Both the position numbers and the translations under genes were made by a program. This document shows positions 53,652-63,253 of a stretch of DNA of 64,000 nucleotides, piece after piece (the stretch's first letter is position 1; each line of letters opens with the position of its first letter). The stretch covers positions 1,488,001 through 1,552,000 of the forward strand of contig NZ_OY782186.1 of assembly GCF_963677685.1 (NCBI RefSeq), in the 5' to 3' direction. The stretch comes from an uncultured Bacteroides sp. (lineage in GTDB: Bacteria; Bacteroidota; Bacteroidia; Bacteroidales; Bacteroidaceae). Below the pieces are notes generated by a model. The model was given only the letters and a program-made list of their open reading frames with translations. It searched no databases and was not told the origin of the DNA.

Positions 53652-55607
53652 ATGAAAGTTTTTGGTAAGGTTAGTTTTGTTGTGATGTTTGTCTTTTGCT
53701 TCGCCCTATTGGGCGAAGCAAAGGTCAAACTACCCACTTTGATTGCGGATGGTATGGTTCTCCAACGGGAGCAGACGATTACTGTGTGGGGCACAGCTGA
53801 TGCTAATGAAAAAATTGTGCTGGAATTCTTAAAAAAGAAAGTGGAAACTCGTGCTGACGCGCAAGGAAACTGGCAAATAGATTTGCCGCCAATGAAGGCC
53901 GGAGGCCCTTATACGATGACGATCAACGATATACAGTTAAAAGATATCTTAATAGGAGATGTATGGCTTTGTTCGGGGCAGTCTAATATGGAGTTGCCTA
54001 TTTCCAGAGTATTAGATAAATACCGTGCGGAAGCAGAAAGAGATTCTAATCCCATGATTCGTTATGTTAAAACTCCTTGGAATTATAATTTTCATGGACC
54101 ACAAACTGATATCCTGCCGATTAAATGGAAATCTTTGAATCCTGAGAACGCAATGTCTTTCTCGGCTGTGGCTTATTTTTTCGCTAAAGATATTTATGCT
54201 AAAACTAAAGTACCTGTTGGTATTATTAATTCTAGTGTAGGAGGTTCTCCTATAGAAGCGTGGATTAGTGAAGATGCTTTGAAACCTTTTCCTTTGTATC
54301 TGAATGATAAAAAGATGTGCGAATCCGATCAGTATATTGCAGATGTGAAACATCTAGGTGCTGAAACACAAAATTTGTGGAATGCAGCGTTATATGCTGC
54401 TGACAAAGGATTGCATCCAGATGCCTCTTCTTCTTCTTCAGAGAAGTTTATTCCTTGGTATGCGCCCGAATATAATGATTCGTCGTGGGATAAAACGGAA
54501 CTATTTGATCCGTCATGGGGTGCGAACGGATATACTCCAATTAATGGTTCGCATTGGTTTCGTAGAAATTTTGATGTGTCACAGGAATTTGTTGGCAAAG
54601 AAGCTATTCTTCGTTTAGGATGTATTGCTGATGCTGATTCAGTGTATGTTAACGGAACATTTGTAGGAACGGTGTCGTATCGCTATCCGCCTCGTATCTA
54701 TAAGATTCCGGCTAATTTATTAAAACTCGGAGAAAACAACATAACAATACGTTTGATAAGCTATGGAGGGCGTCCTGAATTTGTGAAAGATAAGCCTTAC
54801 AAAATTCTTTGCGAAGGAAAAGAGATAAATCTTTTAGGTCAGTGGAAGCACCGTTTGGGTACTCAGATGCCATCCATGCCTTCACAGATATCCTTTCAAT
54901 ATAAGCCTGTTGGTTTATACAATGGCATGATTGCTCCATTGGCTCATTGCAAGTTTACCGGAGCTATTTGGTATCAGGGTGAGTCGAATGCGGGAAGATA
55001 TAAGGATTACGGTGATCTATTATCTGCTCTTATTGCCGATTGGAGAGGGATGCTAAAAGACGCTGATTTACCTTTCTTTATTGTACAGTTGCCAAACTAT
55101 ATGCGATCTCATTCAAGACCGGTTGAAAGTAGCTGGGCGGAACTGAGAAACAAACAGCTTGGAGTTACCCGCACTGTTCCTAATACTGCACTTGCGGTGA
55201 CGATAGATTTGGGAGAGTGGAATGATATCCATCCTTTAAGTAAGAAAGAGGTAGGACATCGTCTTTCATTACAAGCTCAAAAGTTAGTTTATGGAGATAA
55301 AAAGCTTGTTTCGGAAGGTCCCATGTATCAATCTGCCATAGTAAAAGGAAACAAGATCATTCTTTCTTTCCTTGAAGGTACAGATGATTTGCAACCTGTA
55401 ACAGAATTAAAAGGATTCTCTATTGCCGGATCAGATGGTGTGTTCAAATGGGCCAAAGCCAAGATAGACGGGCACAAAGTGATTGTGTGGAACGAAGAAA
55501 TAGAACATCCGGTAGTGGTTCGTTACGGATGGGATGATAATCCTGCAGGAATTAACTTGTCAAATAAAGCGGGATTGCCTGCTTCACCTTTTACTACAAA
55601 ATATTAA
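53652..55607 (+). CDS. Sialate O-acetylesterase-family esterase, probable acetylxylan esterase
   Basis: A 651-residue SGNH-type carbohydrate esterase. Signal peptide 1-23; N-terminal beta domain; block with nucleophile serine (WLCSGQSNMELP, about residue 100); an inserted galactose-binding-like jelly roll (about 260-370, SHWFRRNFDVSQEF ... INLLGQW); the block GAIWYQGESNAGRY; and the D-x-x-H site in DLGEWNDIHPLSKKE. Family members remove acetyl groups from sugars; in this locus the natural substrate is acetylated xylan. It sits between GH115 and the transporter in the second operon. A strong hairpin lies in its signal-peptide codons (53,693-53,724). Confidence 0.88.
   Translation: MKVFGKVSFVVMFVFCFALLGEAKVKLPTLIADGMVLQREQTITVWGTADANEKIVLEFLKKKVETRADAQGNWQIDLPPMKAGGPYTMTINDIQLKDILIGDVWLCSGQSNMELPISRVLDKYRAEAERDSNPMIRYVKTPWNYNFHGPQTDILPIKWKSLNPENAMSFSAVAYFFAKDIYAKTKVPVGIINSSVGGSPIEAWISEDALKPFPLYLNDKKMCESDQYIADVKHLGAETQNLWNAALYAADKGLHPDASSSSSEKFIPWYAPEYNDSSWDKTELFDPSWGANGYTPINGSHWFRRNFDVSQEFVGKEAILRLGCIADADSVYVNGTFVGTVSYRYPPRIYKIPANLLKLGENNITIRLISYGGRPEFVKDKPYKILCEGKEINLLGQWKHRLGTQMPSMPSQISFQYKPVGLYNGMIAPLAHCKFTGAIWYQGESNAGRYKDYGDLLSALIADWRGMLKDADLPFFIVQLPNYMRSHSRPVESSWAELRNKQLGVTRTVPNTALAVTIDLGEWNDIHPLSKKEVGHRLSLQAQKLVYGDKKLVSEGPMYQSAIVKGNKIILSFLEGTDDLQPVTELKGFSIAGSDGVFKWAKAKIDGHKVIVWNEEIEHPVVVRYGWDDNPAGINLSNKAGLPASPFTTKY
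53693..53724 (+). other. GC-rich hairpin inside the esterase signal-peptide codons
   Basis: CTTTTGCTTCGCCC and GGGCGAAGCAAAGG form a 14-bp stem (one G-T pair) with a TATT loop, about 40 bases after the start codon. It is unusual inside a coding region and could slow early translation or cut mRNA levels downstream. Confidence 0.7.
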
Positions 55608-55623
55608 CATAAAAATAAATACG

Positions 55624-57117
55624 ATGAAAAGTTCTTCTCAGAAAGTTCCTTTTAGAGAGAAAATAGGTTATAGTTTGGGAGACGGTTCGGCGAACCTGGT
55701 CTTCCAGATGATGATGATGTTTCAACTCTTCTTCTACACGGATGTTTTTGGTATCAAAGCCACGGCCGCCGGTCTGATTTTATTGATTGCTCGTTTTTTT
55801 GATGCGCTTGTAGATCCGTTGGTTGGTATTCTTTCTGACCGTACAAATACTCGTTGGGGTAAGTATCGTCCTTGGATACTTTGGACAGCTATTCCATTTG
55901 CGCTGTTCTTTGTTCTGGCATTTACCACTCCCGATCTTAGTGAGCGTGGAAAAATTATTTATGCAGGAATCACGTATACATTGTTGATGTCCATTTATTC
56001 GTTTAATAATACTCCTTATGCCTCTTTGGGGGGAGTTATGACGAGCGATATTAAAGAACGTACCAGTATTTCATCGGTGCGTTTTGTTACCGCTACTATT
56101 GCTACATTCGTGGTACAAGGACTTACTTTGCCTTTGGTTTCTAAATTTGGACAAGGTAACGATCAAAAGGGGTGGTTGATAACTATTTCTGTATTTGCAG
56201 CGATCGTAGTACTTTTGTTGATTATTACTTTCTTTACTGCTAAAGAGCGTATCACTCCTCCTGCAGGTCAGAAAAATTCAATAAAAGAAGATTTCAAAGA
56301 CATTATTTCTAATCGTCCTTGGAAATCAATGTTTATTCTTACGCTGTTCTTATTTACAACTCTTGCTTTATGGGGTAGTAGTATGTCTTACTATTTCAAC
56401 TACTTCGTAGATAAAACCTCTTTGTTTAATTTCCTTCAACACTTTGGTTTGGTTAATGTAGATGGTGATACGTATGGTGCTTTGCATAAGGTTTTAGATG
56501 CTTTCGGATTGATAGCCCTACCTGATTACAGTAATGTTTTTGCCGTGGGATTCAGTCTCTTTAATATGACGGGTCAGATCGTTACTTTGTTAGGTGTTAT
56601 TTTCCTTTCAGGATGGCTCTCTAATCTCTTTGGTAAACGAAATGTTTTCATTCTTTGCCTTGTTTTGACTAGTGTCTTTACTCTCTTATTCTTTGTGGTA
56701 GATTCTACTAATGTGGGTTTGATCTTTACCATTAACTTGTTAAAGAGTATGGCTTACGCTCCGACTATACCTTTGCTTTGGGCTATGATGGGAGATGTAG
56801 CAGATCATTCCGAATGGGTAAATCATCGACGTGCTACCGGTTTTGTTTTTGCAGGAATTGTTTTTGGTTTGAAGGCAGGCTTAGGTTTGGGAGGTGCTAT
56901 CTGTGGCGTTATAGTAGATGCTTTTGGTTTTGTGCCGAACACAGTGCAAACAGCTTCCGCAATTGTAGGTATCAAGTTAACTTCCAGTATTATTCCGGCG
57001 GTTACTTTTTTTATCGGAGTAATTGCTCTGCTCTTTTACCCCATCTCTAAACAGTTGAATGAGGTGATACAGTTAGAATTGTCTGAAAGGAGAAGTAAAA
57101 ATGGAGATAAACAGTAG
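55624..57117 (+). CDS. GPH-family sugar:cation symporter (MFS)
   Basis: A 497-residue inner-membrane transporter with twelve predicted helices and the glycoside-pentoside-hexuronide family signatures: EKIGYSLGDGSANLVFQ at the start, LVDPLVGILSDRTNTRWGKYRPW (shown in part) after helix 2, and GDVADHSEWVNHRRATGFVFAG in the second half. It would carry xylo- or aldouronic oligosaccharides from the periplasm to the cytoplasm. Start set at ATG 55,624, 16 bases after the esterase stop; the longer frame overlaps that gene. Confidence 0.93.
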   Translation: MKSSSQKVPFREKIGYSLGDGSANLVFQMMMMFQLFFYTDVFGIKATAAGLILLIARFFDALVDPLVGILSDRTNTRWGKYRPWILWTAIPFALFFVLAFTTPDLSERGKIIYAGITYTLLMSIYSFNNTPYASLGGVMTSDIKERTSISSVRFVTATIATFVVQGLTLPLVSKFGQGNDQKGWLITISVFAAIVVLLLIITFFTAKERITPPAGQKNSIKEDFKDIISNRPWKSMFILTLFLFTTLALWGSSMSYYFNYFVDKTSLFNFLQHFGLVNVDGDTYGALHKVLDAFGLIALPDYSNVFAVGFSLFNMTGQIVTLLGVIFLSGWLSNLFGKRNVFILCLVLTSVFTLLFFVVDSTNVGLIFTINLLKSMAYAPTIPLLWAMMGDVADHSEWVNHRRATGFVFAGIVFGLKAGLGLGGAICGVIVDAFGFVPNTVQTASAIVGIKLTSSIIPAVTFFIGVIALLFYPISKQLNEVIQLELSERRSKNGDKQ

Positions 57118-57228
57118 TTTTTTATTTCAAACAAACAGTTCATTAGTTAAATTTTAGTTTTTAAATATTAGTTGATTTAGAGGTCTTTGTCCTTGAAATT
57201 TGGACAAACCATGTTAATAGGTTGTTTT

Positions 57229-58365
57229 ATGAAGATACATTATTTTGCCATTGCTGTAGCTCTTTCTTTTTTGGCACTCTTGTCAGGTTGTAAAAAAACG
57301 GAGGTTAAAGAAGAGCCTTCTTTGAAAAGTGCTCTTGAGGGAAAATTTCTTATGGGAGTTGCAGTGAATGATTTACAGGCTTCGGGAGTGGATACGGCAG
57401 GCGTTCGTCTTATAAATGAACAGTTCAATTCGGTTGTAGCTGAAAATTGCATGAAAAGTGAAGTTATCCATCCCGAAGAAGATCGCTATGACTTTACTAA
57501 AGCCGATCGTTTTGTTGCATTGGGTGAGAAACAGCATGCTTTTATCGTAGGTCATACCTTGATTTGGCATTCGCAATTAGCACCTTGGTTTTGTGTGGAT
57601 AAGAATGGTAAAAATGTGTCACGCGAAGTGCTGATTAAGCGCATGAGAGATCATATTTATACCGTTTTTGCCCGCTATAAAGGTCGCATCAAAGGATGGG
57701 ATGTAGTGAATGAAGCTTTCGAAGATGATGGCTCTTATCGCAAAACAAAGTTCTATGATATCTTGGGAAAAGATTATATTCCTTTGGCTTTTCAGTTTGC
57801 TCATGAAGCAGATCCTGATGCAGAACTTTACTACAATGATTTTTCCATGGCTCACAAAGCGAAACGTGAGGCTGTGGTACGTCTTGTAGGCGAGTTGAAA
57901 GCGAAAGGATTGCGCATAGATGGAGTAGGAATGCAAACCCATCTTCAAATGGATTTCCCGCCGGTGAAAGATTATGAAGAAAGCTTGCTGGCTTTTGCTA
58001 ATGCGGGTGTGAAGGTTATGATTACTGAGATGGATCTGACTATTTTGCCTACTCCAGACCGAAACATCGGTGCTAATGTAGGGCGAAACTTCGCATATAG
58101 CAAAGAGATGAATCCTTATCCGGATGCACTGCCCGATTCTGTGGCTGCAGCTTGGACTGCTAGGATGGAGGCTTTCTTTAATCTCTTCCTTAAGCATAGC
58201 GACAAAATTAGTAGGGTAACTATGTGGGGAGTTGCTGATTCGGATTCATGGCGCAATGATTGGCCTGTCAGAGGACGTACCGACTATCCACTATTGTTCG
58301 ATCGTCAGCATCATCCTAAACCTATAGTAGCTGCTATCATAAAAGCTGCAAGTGAAAATAAATAA
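57229..58365 (+). CDS. GH10 endo-xylanase (single-domain, lipoprotein)
   Basis: A 378-residue GH10 enzyme without inserted module. Lipobox LLSGC (cysteine about residue 21); [14 protein letters not shown]; acid/base glutamate in [21 protein letters not shown]; nucleophile in [10 protein letters not shown]. Compared with the CBM-containing xylanase of the first operon it is compact, fitting a periplasmic enzyme acting on imported oligosaccharides. Start at ATG 57,229 gives the normal lipoprotein signal; a TTG at 57,187 and an ATG at 57,211 are in frame upstream. It follows the symporter by 111 bases and precedes GH43 by 20. Confidence 0.93.
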   Translation: MKIHYFAIAVALSFLALLSGCKKTEVKEEPSLKSALEGKFLMGVAVNDLQASGVDTAGVRLINEQFNSVVAENCMKSEVIHPEEDRYDFTKADRFVALGEKQHAFIVGHTLIWHSQLAPWFCVDKNGKNVSREVLIKRMRDHIYTVFARYKGRIKGWDVVNEAFEDDGSYRKTKFYDILGKDYIPLAFQFAHEADPDAELYYNDFSMAHKAKREAVVRLVGELKAKGLRIDGVGMQTHLQMDFPPVKDYEESLLAFANAGVKVMITEMDLTILPTPDRNIGANVGRNFAYSKEMNPYPDALPDSVAAAWTARMEAFFNLFLKHSDKISRVTMWGVADSDSWRNDWPVRGRTDYPLLFDRQHHPKPIVAAIIKAASENK

Positions 58366-58385
58366 TCATTAACAACATAAAGAAA

Positions 58386-59360
58386 ATGAAAAAAGAAGCG
58401 AGATATTTAGTTCCGGGCGATTATATGGCCGATCCTGCTGTACATGTTTTTAACGGTAAACTTTATATTTACCCTTCGCACGATCGCGAAAGCGGAATAC
58501 CTGAGAATGATAATGGGGATCATTTTGATATGTGCGATTACCATGTGTTCTCTATGGAAAGTATGGATGGGGAAGTTACAGATCATGGAGTGGCACTTGC
58601 TGTGAAAGATATTCCTTGGGCGGGACGTCAACTCTGGGATTGTGACTGTGCTTATCGGGATGGTAAGTATTATCTCTACTTCCCTTTGAAAGATCAAACA
58701 GATATATTCCGTATTGGAGTGGCTGTGAGTGATAAGCCGGAAGGGCCTTTCATACCGCAATCTGATCCTATTAAAGGTAGTTATAGTATAGATCCTGCTG
58801 TCTTTGAAGATGAAGACGGCGCCTTTTATATGTATTTTGGCGGACTTTGGGGAGGCCAATTACAGCGATACCGCGACAACAAAGCACAAGAATGCGGCGT
58901 TTTACCTGAAGATGATGAGCAGGCTTTGCCGGCGCGAATCGTTCGACTAACTGATGATATGCTTGGTTTTGCAGAAGAACCGAAAGCTGTTGTTGTCTTA
59001 GATGAGAACGGTGATCCTCTGACAGCAGGAGATAATAGCCGCAGATTTTTTGAAGCATCTTGGATGCATAAATACAACGGCAAATATTATTTTTCTTATT
59101 CAACGGGGGATACTCATCGCTTGTGTTATGCTATCGGTGATAATCCTTATGGTCCGTTTACTTATCAAGGAGTGATTCTAACCCCTGTTGTGGGTTGGAC
59201 AACTCACCATGCTATTTGTGAGTTTAAAGGTCAGTGGTATCTCTTTCATCACGATTGCGTACCTTCCGGAGGTCGTACATGGCTTCGTAGCTTGAAGGTC
59301 AGCGTGTTAGAATATAATACCGATGGAACCATCAAAACCATTGATGGCGGAGGTGAGTGA
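58386..59360 (+). CDS. GH43 beta-xylosidase/arabinofuranosidase without signal peptide
   Basis: A 324-residue single-domain GH43 enzyme. The propeller motifs are the base aspartate in DYMADPAVHVFNGKLYIYPSH (split: MADPAVHVF), the aspartate in YSIDPAVFEDEDGAFYMYFGG (shown in part), and the glutamate in FFEASWMHKYNGKYYFSYSTG. It lacks a signal peptide and the C-terminal jelly roll of the first GH43, which suggests a cytoplasmic enzyme working after the GPH transporter on short xylo-oligosaccharides. It resembles GH43 subfamily 1 in my memory. It is closely linked to the GH10 gene upstream. Confidence 0.9.
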   Translation: MKKEARYLVPGDYMADPAVHVFNGKLYIYPSHDRESGIPENDNGDHFDMCDYHVFSMESMDGEVTDHGVALAVKDIPWAGRQLWDCDCAYRDGKYYLYFPLKDQTDIFRIGVAVSDKPEGPFIPQSDPIKGSYSIDPAVFEDEDGAFYMYFGGLWGGQLQRYRDNKAQECGVLPEDDEQALPARIVRLTDDMLGFAEEPKAVVVLDENGDPLTAGDNSRRFFEASWMHKYNGKYYFSYSTGDTHRLCYAIGDNPYGPFTYQGVILTPVVGWTTHHAICEFKGQWYLFHHDCVPSGGRTWLRSLKVSVLEYNTDGTIKTIDGGGE

Positions 59361-59434
59361 TTTTGCTCATGTTTTTTATTCGTCCTCTCTTTGAAGGTAT
59401 GCAAATGCCCTGTTTAAAGGCGTTGTAGGGGGCG

Positions 59435-59524
59435 AAAAGTTAACCTATTCCTTTTGAAAAAGGAACGTGTTCATTTTCAAAAAGCAACCCGTTCATTTCT
59501 CAAAAGGAATGCGTTAACTTTTTA
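59435..59524. repeat. Intergenic palindromic element related to that at 30,257
   Basis: Outer arms AAAAGTTAAC...TTCCTTTTGA and TCAAAAGGAA...GTTAACTTTT enclose an inner part with AAAAGGAACGTG and AAAGCAACCCGTT. Words GTTAAC and AAAGCAACCCGTT are shared with the palindrome at 30,257-30,298. It fills most of the 217-base gap between GH43 and GH8 and may terminate transcription. Confidence 0.7.
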
Positions 59525-59577
59525 GAGTATATAAGGAGTTCGATGTGTCATTGATTAGAAACTAAATATCGAAAATT

Positions 59578-60843
59578 ATGAAACGCACCTTTGTCTTAAA
59601 AATTGTACTTCTTCTTTTTTCTGTTACATTAAATACTCAAGCATCAGATGTGTTACCTCCTTGGGATCAAGGAGCTTTTCAAACACATAAATACCGGAAT
59701 CTTTTCGCTGAACTAGGTTATACTCAAAAAGCAATTGATGAAAAAGTAGAGAATGTATTTCAATCTCTTTTTTATGGGCCTAATAGAATTTATTTTGAAG
59801 TAGGTGATTCTCTTGCTTATATCTCGGATATAAAAAATAAAGATGTCCGTACAGAAGGGATGTCGTATGGAATGATGATTGCTGTGCAATTAGACAAAAA
59901 GGACGTTTTTGATCGTTTGTGGCGTTGGAGCAAAAAATATATGCAGCATAAAGAGGGAGATTGGAAAGGCTATTTTGCATGGAGTTGCAAAACGGATGGT
60001 ACACCAAATGCCAAAGGCCCTGCTTCTGACGGTGAGCTATACTATATTACTTCGCTCATTTTTGCTTCTAATCGCTGGGGAAATACTCAAGGAATTGATT
60101 ATTTGAAAGAGGCACAATACATCCTTGCGAATGTGATGAATAGGGGAGATAATGATAAAGTTTCGAACTTAATCAACAAAGAACATAAACTCATAACTTT
60201 TGTGCCCGACCGTTGGGGAGGAACTTTTACAGACCCTTCTTATCATATCCCTGCTTTCTATGAAGTATGGGCTCGCTGGGCAAATGACGGTAAAGCTAAT
60301 TTCTGGATGGAATGTGCAGCTGCTAGCCGCGCGTATCTTCATAAAGCAGTTCATCCTGTTACAGGTCTTAATCCCGACTACTCTAAATATGATGGCTCTT
60401 TGTTGCCATGGGATCACATAATAGGCAAAGCTTTTCGCTTTGATTCTTGGAGAGTACCTATGAATATTGCTCTCGATTATTCTTGGTCTTGTGCCGACAA
60501 AGAATGGCAACAAGAATATGGTAATAAAATTCAGAATTTTTTGTATTCACAAGGAATTGATACTTTTGTAGATCAATATAATATTGATGGTTCCCCTGTT
60601 GCGGATATATTGTCGGCAGGAGGATACACAGCCTTGCGTCATTCGTTGGGCTTAGTGGCAAGCTCAGCTGCTGTGTCGTTGGTTTGCACGCATGATAAAA
60701 GTGAAGAATTCGTCAAACAATTATGGGATGCGCGTCATGAACCTTATGCTGATGGTTATTTTGATGCTTATTACGATGGTTTGTTGAGGCTTTTTGCTGT
60801 CATGCATTTGAGTGGAAAATATCGTATTATTTTTCCTAAATAA
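59578..60843 (+). CDS. GH8 reducing-end xylose-releasing exo-oligoxylanase
   Basis: A 421-residue GH8 protein with a signal peptide (1-23, ending TLNTQAS). Catalytic acid E93 lies in DVRTEGMSYGMMIAVQLDKK (shown in part); ASDGELYYITSLIFASNRWG holds the second catalytic-site aspartate; RFDSWRVPMNIALDY and the family end follow. GH8 enzymes of this type trim single xylose units from the reducing end of xylo-oligosaccharides, which fits the locus; an endoxylanase or chitosanase activity of GH8 cannot be excluded by sequence alone. Located in the periplasm by its signal. The next gene, GH67, starts 26 bases after its stop. Confidence 0.88.
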   Translation: MKRTFVLKIVLLLFSVTLNTQASDVLPPWDQGAFQTHKYRNLFAELGYTQKAIDEKVENVFQSLFYGPNRIYFEVGDSLAYISDIKNKDVRTEGMSYGMMIAVQLDKKDVFDRLWRWSKKYMQHKEGDWKGYFAWSCKTDGTPNAKGPASDGELYYITSLIFASNRWGNTQGIDYLKEAQYILANVMNRGDNDKVSNLINKEHKLITFVPDRWGGTFTDPSYHIPAFYEVWARWANDGKANFWMECAAASRAYLHKAVHPVTGLNPDYSKYDGSLLPWDHIIGKAFRFDSWRVPMNIALDYSWSCADKEWQQEYGNKIQNFLYSQGIDTFVDQYNIDGSPVADILSAGGYTALRHSLGLVASSAAVSLVCTHDKSEEFVKQLWDARHEPYADGYFDAYYDGLLRLFAVMHLSGKYRIIFPK

Positions 60844-60869
60844 ATGGTTAATTTTTTGAATTGATACAT

Positions 60870-63011
60870 ATGAAAAAATATCTAGCCCTTCTGATAGGGA
60901 GTTTTTTATCTCTGGCGTTGAAAGCAGAGAAGACTGATAGCCTGTGGTTTAGAAATTATACTCCCCAGAAGGCTGAGGTGATTTGCAAAAAACATTCTCC
61001 TACATTGACGATTGCTGCTTCTGAACTTAGAAAGGCTTGGCAAGGAATACCTGTTGAACTTCGATTGCAAAAAGGAAAAGAGTATAAAGAGCTCGGGCAA
61101 GAAGGATTTACTATTCGTACATCTGCCGATGATCAGAAGATCGTTTTGAGTTCAATGGGTGAAGAAGGAATCCTTTATGGTGCTTACCATCTTCTCCGCC
61201 TGCAACAAACAGGAGAGCTGACTTCCCCTTTGGATATAAAAGAATCTCCTTCATATAAAATACGGATCCTAAACCATTGGGATAATCTTGACGGTACTGT
61301 GGAAAGGGGATATGCCGGACACTCTATCTGGCAATGGGATAAACTGCCCGATGTTCTTTCACCTCGTTATACGGAATATGCCCGTGCAAATGCTTCTATC
61401 GGAATAAATGCTACGGTGTTGAACAATGTTAATGCCAGTCCGCAAATGTTATCTACGGAGTATTTACAAAAAGTAAAAGCGCTAGCAGAAGTTTTTCGTC
61501 CTTATAAGATAAAAGTTTATCTATCCATTAATTTTTCTTCACCTGCTGAATTGGGCGGACTACCCACTTCTGATCCTTTAGATGCGGCTGTTCGTTGTTG
61601 GTGGAAAAAGAAGGCAGATGAGATTTATAAATTGATACCCGATTTCGGAGGCTTTTTGGTCAAGGCTAATTCGGAAGGATTACCCGGTCCTCAGGACTTC
61701 GGGCGTACACATGCCGACGGTGCTAATATGTTGGCAGATGCGTTGAAACCTCACGGTGGTATCGTGATGTGGAGAGCTTTTGTTTATAGTCCGGGTGATA
61801 GCGATCGTGCTAAGCAAGCTTATCAGGAATTTATGCCACTCGACGGGCAATTTAGAGAGAATGTTATTATACAGGTAAAGAACGGACCGATAGATTTTCA
61901 GCCTCGTGAACCTTTTAGCCCTTTATTTGGCGCCATGAAGAAGACAGCTGTGATGCCCGAATTTCAGATTACGCAGGAATATCTTGGTTTTGCCAATCAT
62001 TTGGTTTATTTGGCACCACTCTGGAAAGAATGTTTAGAGAGTGACACCTATCAGCAAGGTAAAGGCTCTACGGTGGCGCGTGTAACGGATGGTTCTATCT
62101 ATCCTCATCAACTTACCGCTATTGCAGCAGTAGCCAATATTGGCGATGATGCTAACTGGTGTGGTCATCCTTTTGCACAAGCTAACTGGTACTCTTTCGG
62201 TCGCTTGGCATGGAATCATGAGCTTACTTCGGCACAAATAGCAGATGAATGGATCAGTCAGACTTTTCCTAAAAAAGACTTCCTTAGCAAAGAGAAAGAA
62301 ACCTGTGTCCCTTTAAATGCAGATTCATGGAAAACACTGTTTTTACCTCGGGTGCGTACAATGATGTTAGAGTCTCGTGAAGCAGCGGTTGATTATATGA
62401 TGCCTTTAGGATTGCACCATCAATTTGCTTTTGGACACCATTACGGTCCACAACCTTGGTGCGATGTACCCGGAGCACGAGCCGACTGGTTGCCAAAGTA
62501 TTATCACAAAGCAGATAGTGCAGGCATCGGATTTGATCGCAGCAGTACAGGTAGCAATGCCGTGTCGCAATATCAGTCGCCTTTGTGTGAAGAGTTCGAT
62601 GATGTAGCCACTTGTCCCGAAAACCTTCTGCTATGGTTTCATCATGTATCTTGGAATTATAAGATGAAAAGCGGGCGTACCCTTTGGGATGAACTCTGCT
62701 ATACTTATGATCGTGGGGTACAAGAAGCGCGTTCTTTCCAGAAAACTTGGGATATGGTGAAACCTTTTGTTGATAAAGCGAGATTTGATGATGTACAACG
62801 CCGCTTGAAAATTCAAACCAGAGATGCAGTCTGGTGGAAAGATGCCTGTTTGCTCTATTTTCAACAATTTAGTCGTCGACCCATTCCTTGCGATATAGAA
62901 CGTCCTATCCATGACCTAGATCGTTTGGAAAAATATCATTTGAAGATCACAAACTATGAAAATGCTTTTGAGGGAGTAGGAGGGCAGCTTCTACCAAGCG
63001 GTCATCCTTGA
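60870..63011 (+). CDS. GH67 alpha-glucuronidase
   Basis: A 713-residue GH67 enzyme that releases (4-O-methyl-)glucuronic acid from the non-reducing end of short aldouronic acids. Signal peptide 1-19 (LIGSFLSLALKAE). The barrel includes ILNHWDNLDGTVERGYAGHS (split in LDGTVERGYAG), FLVKANSEGLPGPQDFGRTH, FQITQEYLGFANHLVYLAP and the C-terminal FAFGHHYGPQPW. It complements GH115, which acts on internal positions. Start at ATG 60,870 (a TTG 9 bases upstream is in frame). Its product glucuronate feeds uxuA, encoded next. Confidence 0.94.
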   Translation: MKKYLALLIGSFLSLALKAEKTDSLWFRNYTPQKAEVICKKHSPTLTIAASELRKAWQGIPVELRLQKGKEYKELGQEGFTIRTSADDQKIVLSSMGEEGILYGAYHLLRLQQTGELTSPLDIKESPSYKIRILNHWDNLDGTVERGYAGHSIWQWDKLPDVLSPRYTEYARANASIGINATVLNNVNASPQMLSTEYLQKVKALAEVFRPYKIKVYLSINFSSPAELGGLPTSDPLDAAVRCWWKKKADEIYKLIPDFGGFLVKANSEGLPGPQDFGRTHADGANMLADALKPHGGIVMWRAFVYSPGDSDRAKQAYQEFMPLDGQFRENVIIQVKNGPIDFQPREPFSPLFGAMKKTAVMPEFQITQEYLGFANHLVYLAPLWKECLESDTYQQGKGSTVARVTDGSIYPHQLTAIAAVANIGDDANWCGHPFAQANWYSFGRLAWNHELTSAQIADEWISQTFPKKDFLSKEKETCVPLNADSWKTLFLPRVRTMMLESREAAVDYMMPLGLHHQFAFGHHYGPQPWCDVPGARADWLPKYYHKADSAGIGFDRSSTGSNAVSQYQSPLCEEFDDVATCPENLLLWFHHVSWNYKMKSGRTLWDELCYTYDRGVQEARSFQKTWDMVKPFVDKARFDDVQRRLKIQTRDAVWWKDACLLYFQQFSRRPIPCDIERPIHDLDRLEKYHLKITNYENAFEGVGGQLLPSGHP

Positions 63012-63054
63012 TCTTGCTGATCTCATAAGGGAGGTAGGAAAGTTGAGTTTAGTC

Positions 63055-63096
63055 GGCTCTCGACTTTATCAATGAAATAAGTTCTAAGAGCCTTTT
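63055..63096 (+). terminator. Terminator after GH67
   Basis: GGCTCT / AGAGCC with an inner ACTT / AAGT pairing, followed by TTTT. It lies in the 242-base gap before uxuA, which also holds the -7 box at 63,172. Confidence 0.5.
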
Positions 63097-63171
63097 GGTG
63101 TTTGAACTCTTTTCTCAATCTTAAAGTAGAAATGAGTTTTGCTTTCTCTCTCTTTATTGTGATTTATGCTG

Positions 63172-63179
63172 TATTTTTG
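63172..63179 (+). promoter_or_regulatory. Candidate -7 box of uxuA
   Basis: TATTTTTG, perfect TAnnTTTG, 75 bases before the uxuA start. The 21-bp phased half-sites of the two xylan operons are not present here, so uxuA may be controlled differently. Confidence 0.4.
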
Positions 63180-63253
63180 TAGAATTTCTCTTAAGGAATG
63201 GCATGAGCCTCTTTTGCGTGAAATAAGTAATCGGAAAAATAGAAGATAAGACA

